NCBI GenBank assembly: GCA_017449065.1
Contig: JAFSKF010000002.1
Span: 62,001-126,000 of the forward strand
Length of the DNA: 64,000 nucleotides
Reading direction: 5' to 3'
Source: Bacteroidales bacterium
GTDB taxonomy: Bacteria > Bacteroidota > Bacteroidia > Bacteroidales > UBA3663
Below, one piece after another: positions 1 to 6,747 of this stretch. A model generated the notes under the pieces. The model was not told the DNA's origin. It made no database searches and was given only the letters and a program-made list of their open reading frames with translations. How positions within the stretch are numbered: position 1 is the first letter of the stretch; every line of letters starts with the position of its first letter. A program made the translations under genes and the position numbers.

Positions 1-1
1 G

Positions 2-1237
2 GAACAAGCCGTGAACCGCGACCGGCTCTTCTTCGGGCACTTCAACGGAAAGAGCACCCGCCTGAAGCTGGGCGTGAACCAGCCCATAGGCGAAGGTCGC
101 GGCATACACCCGGGACGTGTGGCGTGGATTCACTCACCGGGCGTGGCCACATGGGACGGCCGGACGGGACTCTGGGTGGAAGACCGCTGGAACTCGCAAG
201 AGAAGGCCGACGCAATGATCACGGAGACCATCGTGCAGATGACGGGCGCCCAGACCGCCAAGAAAGGATGGCAGGCACTCTTCAGGCATTTCAATAAGGA
301 ACACGGAAAGGGAGCCCGAGGCTACAAGCGAGGCGAGATGATTGCCGTAAAGCTGAACCTGAACAATGCGCTGACCCATCACGACACCATCGAACTGAAC
401 TCTTCGCCCTTCGTTACACTGGCACTGGTGCGCTCGATGGTTCGCGACGGCGGCATCCGCGAGCAGGACATCGTGCTCTGCGAACCCAGCCGCGCCATCA
501 CCGACTCGATCTATAATAAGGTGCATCGCGAATTCCCCGGAGTGCGCTTCGTCGATAACATCGGAGGCGACGGACGCGAGAAGTGCGAGTACTACCCCGA
601 GCAGATTATCTATTCACAGGACAACGGCAAGCTGGCGCGCGGACTGGCGAAGTGCATCGTCGATGCCGACTATCTGATCAACTCATCACTGCTGAAGACC
701 CATGTGGGACCCGGTGTGACGCTGACCGCCAAGAACTGGTATGGCGCTACCGACATCGCCCTGCGCTGGCAGAAGAATGCCCACAACGGGTTCAGCCAGG
801 ACAAACGCAACGGGAAGCCTGCCTACAAGACCTTCGTCGATTGGCTTTCGCATAAAGACCTGGGGCAGAAAGCGCTCTTCTGCCTCATCGACGGCACCTA
901 CGGCTCGCGGCACGTCAACGGCGCACCCTCGCCCAAATGGCAGAAGCCGCCGTTCAACAACCAGTGGTGCTGCTCCATCATCGCCTCGCAGGACGAGGTG
1001 GCGTGCGATGCCGTCGCTATGGATCTCATCATCAGCGAGTGGCCGGAGTTCCCGAGCCTGAGTTTCTGCGACGAATACCTCATCGAGGCGGCTTCCCTGC
1101 CCAATCCGCCCAGCGGCACCGTGTATAAGCAGGACGGAAAGCCCCTCCTGAAACCGCTCGGGCTCATGGAGCATTGCGACAAGGACCGCCGCTACACGAA
1201 GATCGACCTGAAGTACGTGAATTGTTCTCCGAAATAA
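2..1237 (+). CDS. DUF362 domain-containing protein, 5' end outside window
   Basis: The frame is open from base 2, so the gene probably begins upstream of the window. A GTG at base 11 would give 408 residues but has no special support as a start. The body matches the DUF362 pattern: a lysine-bearing strand (IAVKLNLNN, about residue 117), a central DADYLINSSLLKTH motif, and TLTAKNWYG before the last third. Members in Bacteroidetes are usually exported proteins of about 350-450 residues; an N-terminal export signal, if present, would lie outside the window. The biochemical role of the family is not established. No ferredoxin-type cysteine cluster is visible here. The gene is GC-rich like its right-hand neighbours. 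Confidence 0.8.
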   Translation, partial: EQAVNRDRLFFGHFNGKSTRLKLGVNQPIGEGRGIHPGRVAWIHSPGVATWDGRTGLWVEDRWNSQEKADAMITETIVQMTGAQTAKKGWQALFRHFNKEHGKGARGYKRGEMIAVKLNLNNALTHHDTIELNSSPFVTLALVRSMVRDGGIREQDIVLCEPSRAITDSIYNKVHREFPGVRFVDNIGGDGREKCEYYPEQIIYSQDNGKLARGLAKCIVDADYLINSSLLKTHVGPGVTLTAKNWYGATDIALRWQKNAHNGFSQDKRNGKPAYKTFVDWLSHKDLGQKALFCLIDGTYGSRHVNGAPSPKWQKPPFNNQWCCSIIASQDEVACDAVAMDLIISEWPEFPSLSFCDEYLIEAASLPNPPSGTVYKQDGKPLLKPLGLMEHCDKDRRYTKIDLKYVNCSPK

Positions 1238-1296
1238 TTCGTTCGGCAACAAGTTTCGCAGCATTCTTTGTTTTTTTGCACATTTTTTTCCGCTGA

Positions 1297-1330
1297 TTGC
1301 CCGATAATTCAAAAAATCTTCATATCTTTG
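1297..1330 (+). promoter_or_regulatory. Bacteroidetes-type promoter of the decayed GNAT module
   Basis: A -7 box TATCTTTG lies at 1323-1330 and a TTG element at 1297-1299, slightly further upstream than the usual 19-21 base spacing. It sits 32 bases before the ATG at 1362, so the broken pair downstream may still be transcribed. Confidence 0.4.
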
Positions 1331-1361
1331 CACCCGTTATAACACTTTAATGCGCATCATT

Positions 1362-1513
1362 ATGGCAAGACCAATCAAAGAAACCCCATTCTCTATGGTG
1401 AGGATGCCCGCCGCTTCGAAGCGCGGATGAAGGAACGCCGTCGCATTTCGCCCGAGGAAAGGGCAGAGATGAATACCATTTATAAAACGATAATGGCAAC
1501 GGCAAATTTCTGA
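1362..1513 (+). pseudogene. Small partner gene of a GNAT module, frameshifted
   Basis: The ATG at 1362 opens a frame that begins MARPIKET and then runs into an early stop. Adding one base in the C-run at 1384-1387 restores a continuous 50-residue protein: MARPIKETPILYGEDARRF, then an arginine-rich stretch with RRISPEERAEMNTIYK, ending in TGA at 1511-1513. Small proteins starting MARPIK.TP commonly precede GNAT acetyltransferase genes in Bacteroidales, and the GNAT gene here starts four bases after this stop. The break is therefore a one-base deletion in a homopolymer. A sequencing error is possible, but the neighbour is also damaged, which favours true decay. Confidence 0.6.
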
Positions 1514-1517
1514 GGAT

Positions 1518-1814
1518 ATGACGAAACAGGAAGTCGCTGCCCGATTTTACATCTACAAGTTGGGCGAGAAAGAGCGAGTGGAATCGTTTGACTGCGGTGA
1601 CGCAGACCTGAACGATTTCATCCTCAATGATGCCCTGCCTTACCACAAAGAGAAACTGGCCGTCACTTACACCTATGTCGAAAAGGGCAATCCCGACAAC
1701 GTCGCAGCTATTCCTTTCTATCTCAAGAACGGCTTTGTTCCCCTCAACGATGAGGATGCCGACGAGCCTACCCGCTTGCTATACTTTGACCTCAACGATT
1801 TGGACGAAGAATAA
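1518..1814 (+). pseudogene. GNAT-family N-acetyltransferase with internal deletion
   Basis: The 98-residue product has the N-terminus of Bacteroidetes GNAT proteins (residues 1-55, with FDCGDADLNDFI and LAVTYTYVEK) joined directly to the C-terminus (AAIPFYLKNGFVPL and a final LLYFDLNDL). The middle of the fold, which carries the acetyl-CoA-binding R/Q-x-x-G-x-G/A loop, is absent. Family members are usually about 160-180 residues, so roughly 70-80 residues are missing in frame. The product should be inactive. With the frameshifted gene just upstream it forms a dead two-gene, toxin-antitoxin-like unit; that functional label is an inference. Confidence 0.65.
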
Positions 1815-2077
1815 TCCCCATGCCCCACAGAGAGAACATAAATATTGTTAAGCGAGAGCAAAGAATGACCGATTTCCTTGGCCATTCCAATAATTTTGCT
1901 ACTCTCTCTCTCAGGTACTAACCGTCAGTCTACATTATTAAGAAGCGCGGGCGACCGCACGTCAATATACGGCTTTTCTTGCATTCGTGCAAGGGAGGCC
2001 GCATTGTTTTTGTACCCGCTGGAAACAGACAAGTATTCAAATAACATAAATTATTCACTCTTAAAAACCAAACTTTT

Positions 2078-2899
2078 ATGAGAAAAACAAAACTCTTATC
2101 AATCCTCGCCCTGATGCTAATGACAGTGACGGGCGCACGTGCGCAGTTTAAGGCTCCTCCGGGCAGCGACCCAGGCATCGACCCCGGCATCGGCACTGGC
2201 ACCGGCGTCACCGTAGTGACCGCACTGACACTCAGTGAGACAGAAAACAACGCCACGGCCATCAGCGAGGCAGCAGAAAGCGGCAAGACCTACGCCGTCA
2301 CCCTGACCCGCACGCTGCAACAGGGCGGATGGAACACGTTCTGCGTGCCCTTCGACCTCGACACCCCGACGGGATGGACGGTGAAGTCGCTGACCGCCTC
2401 GGAGTTCAACAGCGGCACGGGCGAACTGACGCTGACCTTCGCCGACGCTGCAAGCATCGAGGCCGGAAAGCCCTATCTGGTGAAGGTGACGAGCACCGTG
2501 GCTAATCCGACCTTCGAGGGCGTGACCGTCACCGACGGCACAACTCCGACCGAGACCACAGCCGTTGACTTCATCCCCACACTTGGCGCAACGACCATCG
2601 CGGGCGATGTGAAGAGCATCCTCTTCCTCGGCACGGGTAACAAGCTCTACAACCCCAGCGCAGAGAACCAGCAGATGAAGGGCTTCCGCGCCTACTTCCG
2701 GCTGAAGGATGAAGCCGCTGCCGCCCGCGCCTACCGCATAAGCTTCGGCGAAGAAGAGTCCACGGGCATCATCGGCATCCGGGCCGACGGCACTGCTAAT
2801 GGCGAGGAGAATGTGTACACCCTGGACGGCCGCAAGCTGCAGGGCCAGCCCGCACAGAAGGGTGTGTATATCGTGAATGGTAAAAGGGTTATCAAATAA
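2078..2899 (+). CDS. Secreted protein with Prevotella-type C-terminal tail
   Basis: A 273-residue exported protein. Residues 1-22 form a signal peptide ending in GARA. Residues 27-45 are a Gly/Pro/Asp-rich linker. The body contains GGWNTFCVPFDL (about residues 85-97), a motif I recognise from a recurrent secreted beta-sandwich module in Prevotella-like genomes whose ligand is unknown. The C-terminus (VYTLDGRKLQG...KGVYIVNGKRVIK) resembles the short tails found on many secreted proteins of this group and may be a reduced type IX sorting signal; SprA is encoded at 30-37.6 kb. The 55-residue gene that follows is probably co-transcribed. No enzymatic motif was found. Confidence 0.75.
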   Translation: MRKTKLLSILALMLMTVTGARAQFKAPPGSDPGIDPGIGTGTGVTVVTALTLSETENNATAISEAAESGKTYAVTLTRTLQQGGWNTFCVPFDLDTPTGWTVKSLTASEFNSGTGELTLTFADAASIEAGKPYLVKVTSTVANPTFEGVTVTDGTTPTETTAVDFIPTLGATTIAGDVKSILFLGTGNKLYNPSAENQQMKGFRAYFRLKDEAAAARAYRISFGEEESTGIIGIRADGTANGEENVYTLDGRKLQGQPAQKGVYIVNGKRVIK

Positions 2900-2917
2900 A
2901 AAAAAGAGGACACGACT

Positions 2918-3085
2918 ATGATTAAGAAAGAATACAAGCAGCCCGCGATGGAAATGGTAACGATTCGGCAGACACAGCCGATCTGCGCATCGCTGACCGG
3001 TGTTCAGTCCAACGGACTCGACGACGCTGACAAGCTGGATTATGACAACAGCTACAGATCGAATCTGTGGGACGACGCTTTGTAA
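2918..3085 (+). CDS. Small 55-residue protein of unknown function
   Basis: This short frame begins MIKKEYKQPAMEMVTIRQ and ends NLWDDAL. Its start lies 18 bases after the preceding gene, with a purine-rich AAAAGAGGA just upstream. Short proteins starting with a lysine-rich K-x-Y-x-x-P pattern and a V/E-x-x-x-Q stretch are common in Prevotella-like genomes beside secreted proteins. They have no known function and may be peptide precursors or small surface proteins. The frame continues past the TAA at 3083-3085 into another open frame (see 3086-3430). The start and length are well supported; the role is not. Confidence 0.55.
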   Translation: MIKKEYKQPAMEMVTIRQTQPICASLTGVQSNGLDDADKLDYDNSYRSNLWDDAL

Positions 3086-3430
3086 GGCAGCACTGACCGA
3101 CACGCCCGCAAGGCCACCGACGACGCCATCCGCAGGGCCTACGACATACTGAACGCCTTCAACGTCGTGCAGCCCTCGGCAGAACTCACTCAGCTCATGG
3201 TCGTCCTCTTCAGCATCGAGGACCGCGCCAAGCTCTACTACATCGGCGGCGGCAAGTCGGGCGGCACACGTCCAACTCCTGCGTCCGACGGAGGTTCTTC
3301 GGACGGCTCATCCGACAGCGGCTCCTCTTCGGGCAGCGGCACGGGTTCGGACACCGGCTCAGGCACTGGCGGCGATTCAGGCACGGGTTCGGGCAGCGGT
3401 TCCTCCGACGACGGCGGCATCGTCCTATAG
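3086..3430 (+). CDS. Possible small protein with Gly/Ser/Asp-rich tail
   Basis: An open frame follows the TAA of the 55-residue gene in the same register and has no ATG near its beginning. A GTG at 3167 would give 87 residues. The first part has an amphipathic, protein-like stretch (ATDDAIRRAYDILNAFNVV, then LTQLMVVLFSIEDRAKLYY). From about base 3260 it becomes almost pure Gly, Ser, Thr and Asp, like a surface linker. It could be a real small protein started at GTG, the tail of the upstream gene after a nonsense mutation, or a chance frame in GC-rich DNA. I do not recognise the family. Confidence 0.35.
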   Translation, partial: GSTDRHARKATDDAIRRAYDILNAFNVVQPSAELTQLMVVLFSIEDRAKLYYIGGGKSGGTRPTPASDGGSSDGSSDSGSSSGSGTGSDTGSGTGGDSGTGSGSGSSDDGGIVL

Positions 3431-3470
3431 CCGCACGCTGCGCACAGCCCGTCGCGCACAGACACACAGA

Positions 3471-3503
3471 ACAGCCCCCTGAGCATGATGCTCAGAGGGC
3501 TGT
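3471..3503. terminator. Bidirectional terminator between convergent genes
   Basis: The arms at 3471-3486 and 3488-3503 are complementary with one mismatch (ACAGCCCCCTGAGCAT against ATGCTCAGAGGGCTGT). The hairpin lies between the plus-strand frame ending at 3430 and the minus-strand gene ending at 3529, so it can serve both. Confidence 0.65.
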
Positions 3504-3528
3504 TTGCTTTCGGTCGCTTCGCTGCGGG

Positions 3529-5436
3529 CTATCTGCCTCCGCCGGGACGGCCGCCACCGCCGGGGCCGCTGTTGCCGCCGCTGTAGGCTGACAGGGTGAC
3601 CGATGAACCGCCCGTGACGGTTGCGTCGGTGTAGCCGAATCCGTCCCACAATTTGGTGCCGTTGGTGACCGTGATGCCCGACTTCAGCGTGGCGGTGCCT
3701 GCCGTGGAGACTACCATCGGTGTGCCCATGGTGCCGCTCGACGGAACCTGGAACGCCAGCACCAGTGTGCCGTTGCTGTAGAGGCCGTACCACGCCCCCT
3801 TGCTGTAGGTCGAAGCCTGATAGCACGACTGCGTGAGGCTTGCGCCGCTCTCCAGTCCGCCTATGGCCACGAGGTTGCCGCTCTGCACGTAGAGCTTCTT
3901 GCCGCCTTCGGTGTTGGCGTCGAAGGCTACGTCCGGCGAACCGTGCGCGATGGAGTAGGCGGTTGCGCCCTGCACATACATGTTGCCGTTGGCGTCGATG
4001 CCGTCGGCGCCGGTGCCTGTGCCGGTCGATCGGCCGAAGACGTAGCCGCCCTTCAGGTACATGTCGCCGGTCGAGTTGATGGCATCGTCGCCTCCGGTGG
4101 CATAGACGTAGCCGCCCGTGATGCTGAGGGTGCTTTTGCTTTCAATGCCTTCGTGGCTGGCGGAAGATGCCGTGACCGTGCCGCCCGCTATGGTGAGCGC
4201 ACCGTCGGCCTTGATGCCCTTGGCCGATGCCGTGGCCTTGCTGCTATACTTGTACTGGCTGCCGGTGGCTGTGGCCGAAAGGGTGCCGCCCTCGATGGTG
4301 AGGGTGCCGTCGGCCTTGATGGCCTTGCCGCCTGTGCCGGTCGAGCGGAGAGTCAGCACGCCGTTGCTGATGGTCATGTTGCCGTCGCTTTTCAGGCAGG
4401 CGCAGCCCTTGGCGTCGGCATCGGTGGTGTCGTAGTATCCGTTGCCCGAGGTCGTGACGCTCAGGGTGCCGCCCGTCACCTTCAGGTCGCCCCCGGCCTT
4501 GATGCCCTTGGTGCCCTGTCCGGTGCAGCTCACGGTGAGGTTGCCGTCCTCGATGTAGATGTTGCCGCTGTCCTCGTCCTCATGGTCGGTGGTCTCGCCG
4601 GTCGAGGTGGTGCCGTCCAGGTCGCACTGGATGCCGTCGTCGCCCACGCCGCTGACGGACAGGGTGCCGCTCTTCATCTGGAAGTATTCGTTGCACGAGA
4701 TGCCGTCGCCCACGGCTCCGGTGACGTTCAGCGTGAGGTTCTTCACCGTGATGTAGTCTCCGCTCTTGATGGCATGCTTGGTGTTGCCCTTCACGTTGAG
4801 GGTGCCGTTGCCCTGCAGCTGCAGCTGTCCCTTGCTGTAGATGCACGCCTTCTGCCCTCCGTTCGCACAGTCGGACAGAGTGCTCACGGTGCCCTTCTTG
4901 GCGCTGAGCTGGATGCGCTTGCCGTTCGCGATGCTGATGGCGGCATCGGAGGCACATGTCAGCGTGAGGCCGTCGAGCGCGATGGTGCACTTATAGCTGC
5001 CCGAGAGCGCGAACTGGCCGTCGGTCGTGGTGCCGCTGAGCTGGTAGGTGATTTCGTCGCCGTCCACCGCATCGGTGTTGCTTTGCTCGATGCTGACGTA
5101 GGCGCCGCTCACGGTGGGCTCCACGTATCGCGCCACGTTGCCGCTCACGGTGACGGTGGCCGAGGTGCCGCTGTAGGCGACGCTCACCAGGTTGCCCGTG
5201 ACGGCGGTGTTATCGACTTTCATGCTGCTGATGTCTGTGAGCTGGAAGGTCTTGCCCATCACGGTGAGGGCGCTTCCGCCTGTGTAGGTCATCTCGCCCG
5301 CCAGGTTGGCAGGGAACTGATAGGTGACCTGACCGACGGTGATGTTCAGCGTTTGCGCCCAGGCGGCAGGGGTGAGCAGCAGCGCGGCGGTGAGGGCGAG
5401 GGTGCGTGCGGCTGCTGGGATGATGGTCTTTTTCAT
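3529..5436 (-). CDS. Carbohydrate-binding beta-helix protein (Cthe_2159/DUF4353-like)
   Basis: A 635-residue exported protein with a signal peptide (residues 1-27, ending AWAQ). Residues 28-80 form a small all-beta domain that also occurs in the gene upstream. From about residue 105 onward it carries repeated short strands rich in GDGI, GIKADG, GGTLS and AIKSGD, typical of a right-handed parallel beta-helix. This matches the Cthe_2159-like family (DUF4353), whose type member binds cellulose and polygalacturonate. The C-terminus is Gly/Pro/Arg-rich (GPGGGGRPGGGR). Its ATG overlaps the stop of the preceding gene by four bases (ATGA), so the two are translationally coupled. Surface binding of an acidic polysaccharide is a family-based inference. 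Confidence 0.75.
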   Translation of the reverse strand: MKKTIIPAAARTLALTAALLLTPAAWAQTLNITVGQVTYQFPANLAGEMTYTGGSALTVMGKTFQLTDISSMKVDNTAVTGNLVSVAYSGTSATVTVSGNVARYVEPTVSGAYVSIEQSNTDAVDGDEITYQLSGTTTDGQFALSGSYKCTIALDGLTLTCASDAAISIANGKRIQLSAKKGTVSTLSDCANGGQKACIYSKGQLQLQGNGTLNVKGNTKHAIKSGDYITVKNLTLNVTGAVGDGISCNEYFQMKSGTLSVSGVGDDGIQCDLDGTTSTGETTDHEDEDSGNIYIEDGNLTVSCTGQGTKGIKAGGDLKVTGGTLSVTTSGNGYYDTTDADAKGCACLKSDGNMTISNGVLTLRSTGTGGKAIKADGTLTIEGGTLSATATGSQYKYSSKATASAKGIKADGALTIAGGTVTASSASHEGIESKSTLSITGGYVYATGGDDAINSTGDMYLKGGYVFGRSTGTGTGADGIDANGNMYVQGATAYSIAHGSPDVAFDANTEGGKKLYVQSGNLVAIGGLESGASLTQSCYQASTYSKGAWYGLYSNGTLVLAFQVPSSGTMGTPMVVSTAGTATLKSGITVTNGTKLWDGFGYTDATVTGGSSVTLSAYSGGNSGPGGGGRPGGGR

Positions 5437-5825
5437 TTGGCGCTCAGTTTATAGGTTCCACTTGCAGTCCGGACCACATAGACGCCTTTGGGCAGCTGTC
5501 CGAACGCCGCTCTATCGGTTGCGACGAGCCGGCCTTTCAGGTCGTAGATCCCGATCACTTCGTCCTCGTCGGCCACCGAGAGGCTGCGGATGTCGGTCGA
5601 TTCGTCGTCGGCGGTAAAATACATCTTGCTCAGGTTGGTGAGCGTGAAGGTCTCGCTTCCGGCAGTCAGCGTCGTGCCCGAAACGGTAAGAGTCAGCGAT
5701 GCCACGGATACGGATACCTTCGCTCCGTCGGTCGCTTCGAAAGTCAGATAAGGATAGGCCACGTCGTCGGCCTTAGCCACCAAGCTTCCCAATAAGATGG
5801 CCCATAACACAACAATTCTTCTCAT
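5433..5825 (-). CDS. Small secreted protein with type IX-like C-terminal tail
   Basis: A 130-residue protein with a signal peptide (about residues 1-19). Residues 25-70 form a beta-rich domain (LTFEATDGAKVSVSVASLTL, then FTLTNLSKMYF) that resembles the N-terminal domain of the 635-residue protein encoded downstream in the same operon. The C-terminus, IGIYDLKGRLV...LPKGVYVVRTASGTYKLSAK, has the arrangement of a type A sorting tail (YDLxGR, KGVYVVR, final lysine). It probably acts at the cell surface with its neighbour. A terminator hairpin lies just upstream at 5838-5871. Confidence 0.65.
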   Translation of the reverse strand: MRRIVVLWAILLGSLVAKADDVAYPYLTFEATDGAKVSVSVASLTLTVSGTTLTAGSETFTLTNLSKMYFTADDESTDIRSLSVADEDEVIGIYDLKGRLVATDRAAFGQLPKGVYVVRTASGTYKLSAK

Positions 5826-5837
5826 AATGCAAAATAA

Positions 5838-5871
5838 ATCGGAGCACCCGGATCGCTCTAAGTGCTCCGAT
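5838..5871 (-). terminator. Terminator downstream of aqpZ
   Basis: Perfect 10-base arms, ATCGGAGCAC at 5838-5847 and GTGCTCCGAT at 5862-5871, are followed on the minus strand by a TTATTTT tract. The hairpin lies 24 bases after the aquaporin stop. Confidence 0.75.
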
Positions 5872-5895
5872 GATTTGAATGGTTTCCGCTATACT

Positions 5896-6567
5896 TTACT
5901 TCTTCTCTTCGCCGCCGATGCCGCACCAGATGAGGGCAGCCAGCACTGCGCCTACGATAGGAGCGCAGATGAATACCCACAGGTCGGTGAGAGCCTGACC
6001 GCCTTCGAAGAGGGCAGGACCGATGGAGCGGGCCGGGTTAACCGATGTGCCGGTGTAGTGAATGCCCACCAGATGGATGAGAATCAGCGAGAGGCCGATG
6101 GCCAGTCCGGCAAAGTTGCCGGCACCCTTCTTCTCGTCGGTGGTGCCCAAAACAACCAGCACGAAGAGGCAGGTCAGCACGGTCTCGACAATGAAGCCGT
6201 TCAGCTGTCCGTAAGAGCAGGCATTGGCACCCGTCGATGTGCCGCCGCCGTTAGCGCCCGTCGAAACCAGGGCATAGAGCACGGCAGCAGCCAGGATGGC
6301 GCCGATCACCTGGAAGATGATGTACATGCCGGCATCCTTGGCAGAGATCCTTTTCGACACGAGGCAACCGATGGTGATGGCAGGGTTGATGTGGCAACCG
6401 GAGACACCGCCAATGGTGTAGGCCATGGCAACAACGGCCAGACCGAAGGCAACGGCGGTTCCGACAACCGATGCAGCATCGACACCGCAATTCAGACTAA
6501 CGGCAGCGCCGCATCCTAACAGGGTGAGTACGAAAGTACCAACCAGTTCTGCAAAATACTTTTTCAT
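5896..6567 (-). CDS. aqpZ: Aquaporin Z-type water channel
   Basis: The 223-residue length fits bacterial AqpZ (about 230). Six hydrophobic segments surround two pore loops, each with the NPA signature: SGCHINPAIT (NPA at residues 61-63) and GTSVNPARSIGP (about residue 176). The arginine directly after the second NPA is the selectivity-filter residue typical of water channels. The protein allows passive water movement across the inner membrane. It appears to be monocistronic, with a promoter-like box at 6644-6651 and a terminator at 5838-5871. The family assignment is secure; glycerol permeability cannot be excluded by sequence. Confidence 0.95.
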   Translation of the reverse strand: MKKYFAELVGTFVLTLLGCGAAVSLNCGVDAASVVGTAVAFGLAVVAMAYTIGGVSGCHINPAITIGCLVSKRISAKDAGMYIIFQVIGAILAAAVLYALVSTGANGGGTSTGANACSYGQLNGFIVETVLTCLFVLVVLGTTDEKKGAGNFAGLAIGLSLILIHLVGIHYTGTSVNPARSIGPALFEGGQALTDLWVFICAPIVGAVLAALIWCGIGGEEKK

Positions 6568-6643
6568 TCTATACGTTTTTTAAATGGTTAAGTAATGTTT
6601 CTTGAATGACCCAAACCCGTCATTCATTTTATTTTGCTTGCTG

Positions 6644-6651
6644 CAAATATA
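6644..6651 (-). promoter_or_regulatory. -7 box upstream of aqpZ
   Basis: The minus strand reads TATATTTG, a match to TAnnTTTG, 77 bases before the aqpZ start. No convincing -33 element was seen. Confidence 0.4.
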
Positions 6652-6666
6652 AGGAGAAAAATCAGA

Positions 6667-6699
6667 AAACGGCTAAAAACTTGCGATTTTTAGCCGTTT
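6667..6699 (-). terminator. Terminator downstream of the acyl-CoA synthetase
   Basis: A perfect 13-base stem, AAACGGCTAAAAA (6667-6679) with TTTTTAGCCGTTT (6687-6699), has a 7-base loop. It lies 49 bases after the synthetase stop, between that gene and the aqpZ promoter. Confidence 0.8.
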
Positions 6700-6747
6700 C
6701 CCTTGAGATTTTTGTCTGAAATCAGTATTTTGCGCTGCAAAGTAAGT

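Noticed and set aside
1878-2081. A 67-residue plus-strand open frame before the secreted protein
   Set aside because: Protein-unlike composition, no start context, and it overlaps the next start by four bases; treated as noncoding leader.
2117-3103. A 328-residue minus-strand open frame
   Set aside because: It covers the secreted protein and the 55-residue gene on the plus strand, both of which have protein-like features; the antisense product is low in recognisable structure.
3943-5454. A 503-residue plus-strand open frame opposite the beta-helix protein
   Set aside because: The Gly/Asp/Ala repeats of the true gene create an open antisense frame with biased Ala/Val/His content; the minus-strand protein has a signal peptide and a known fold.
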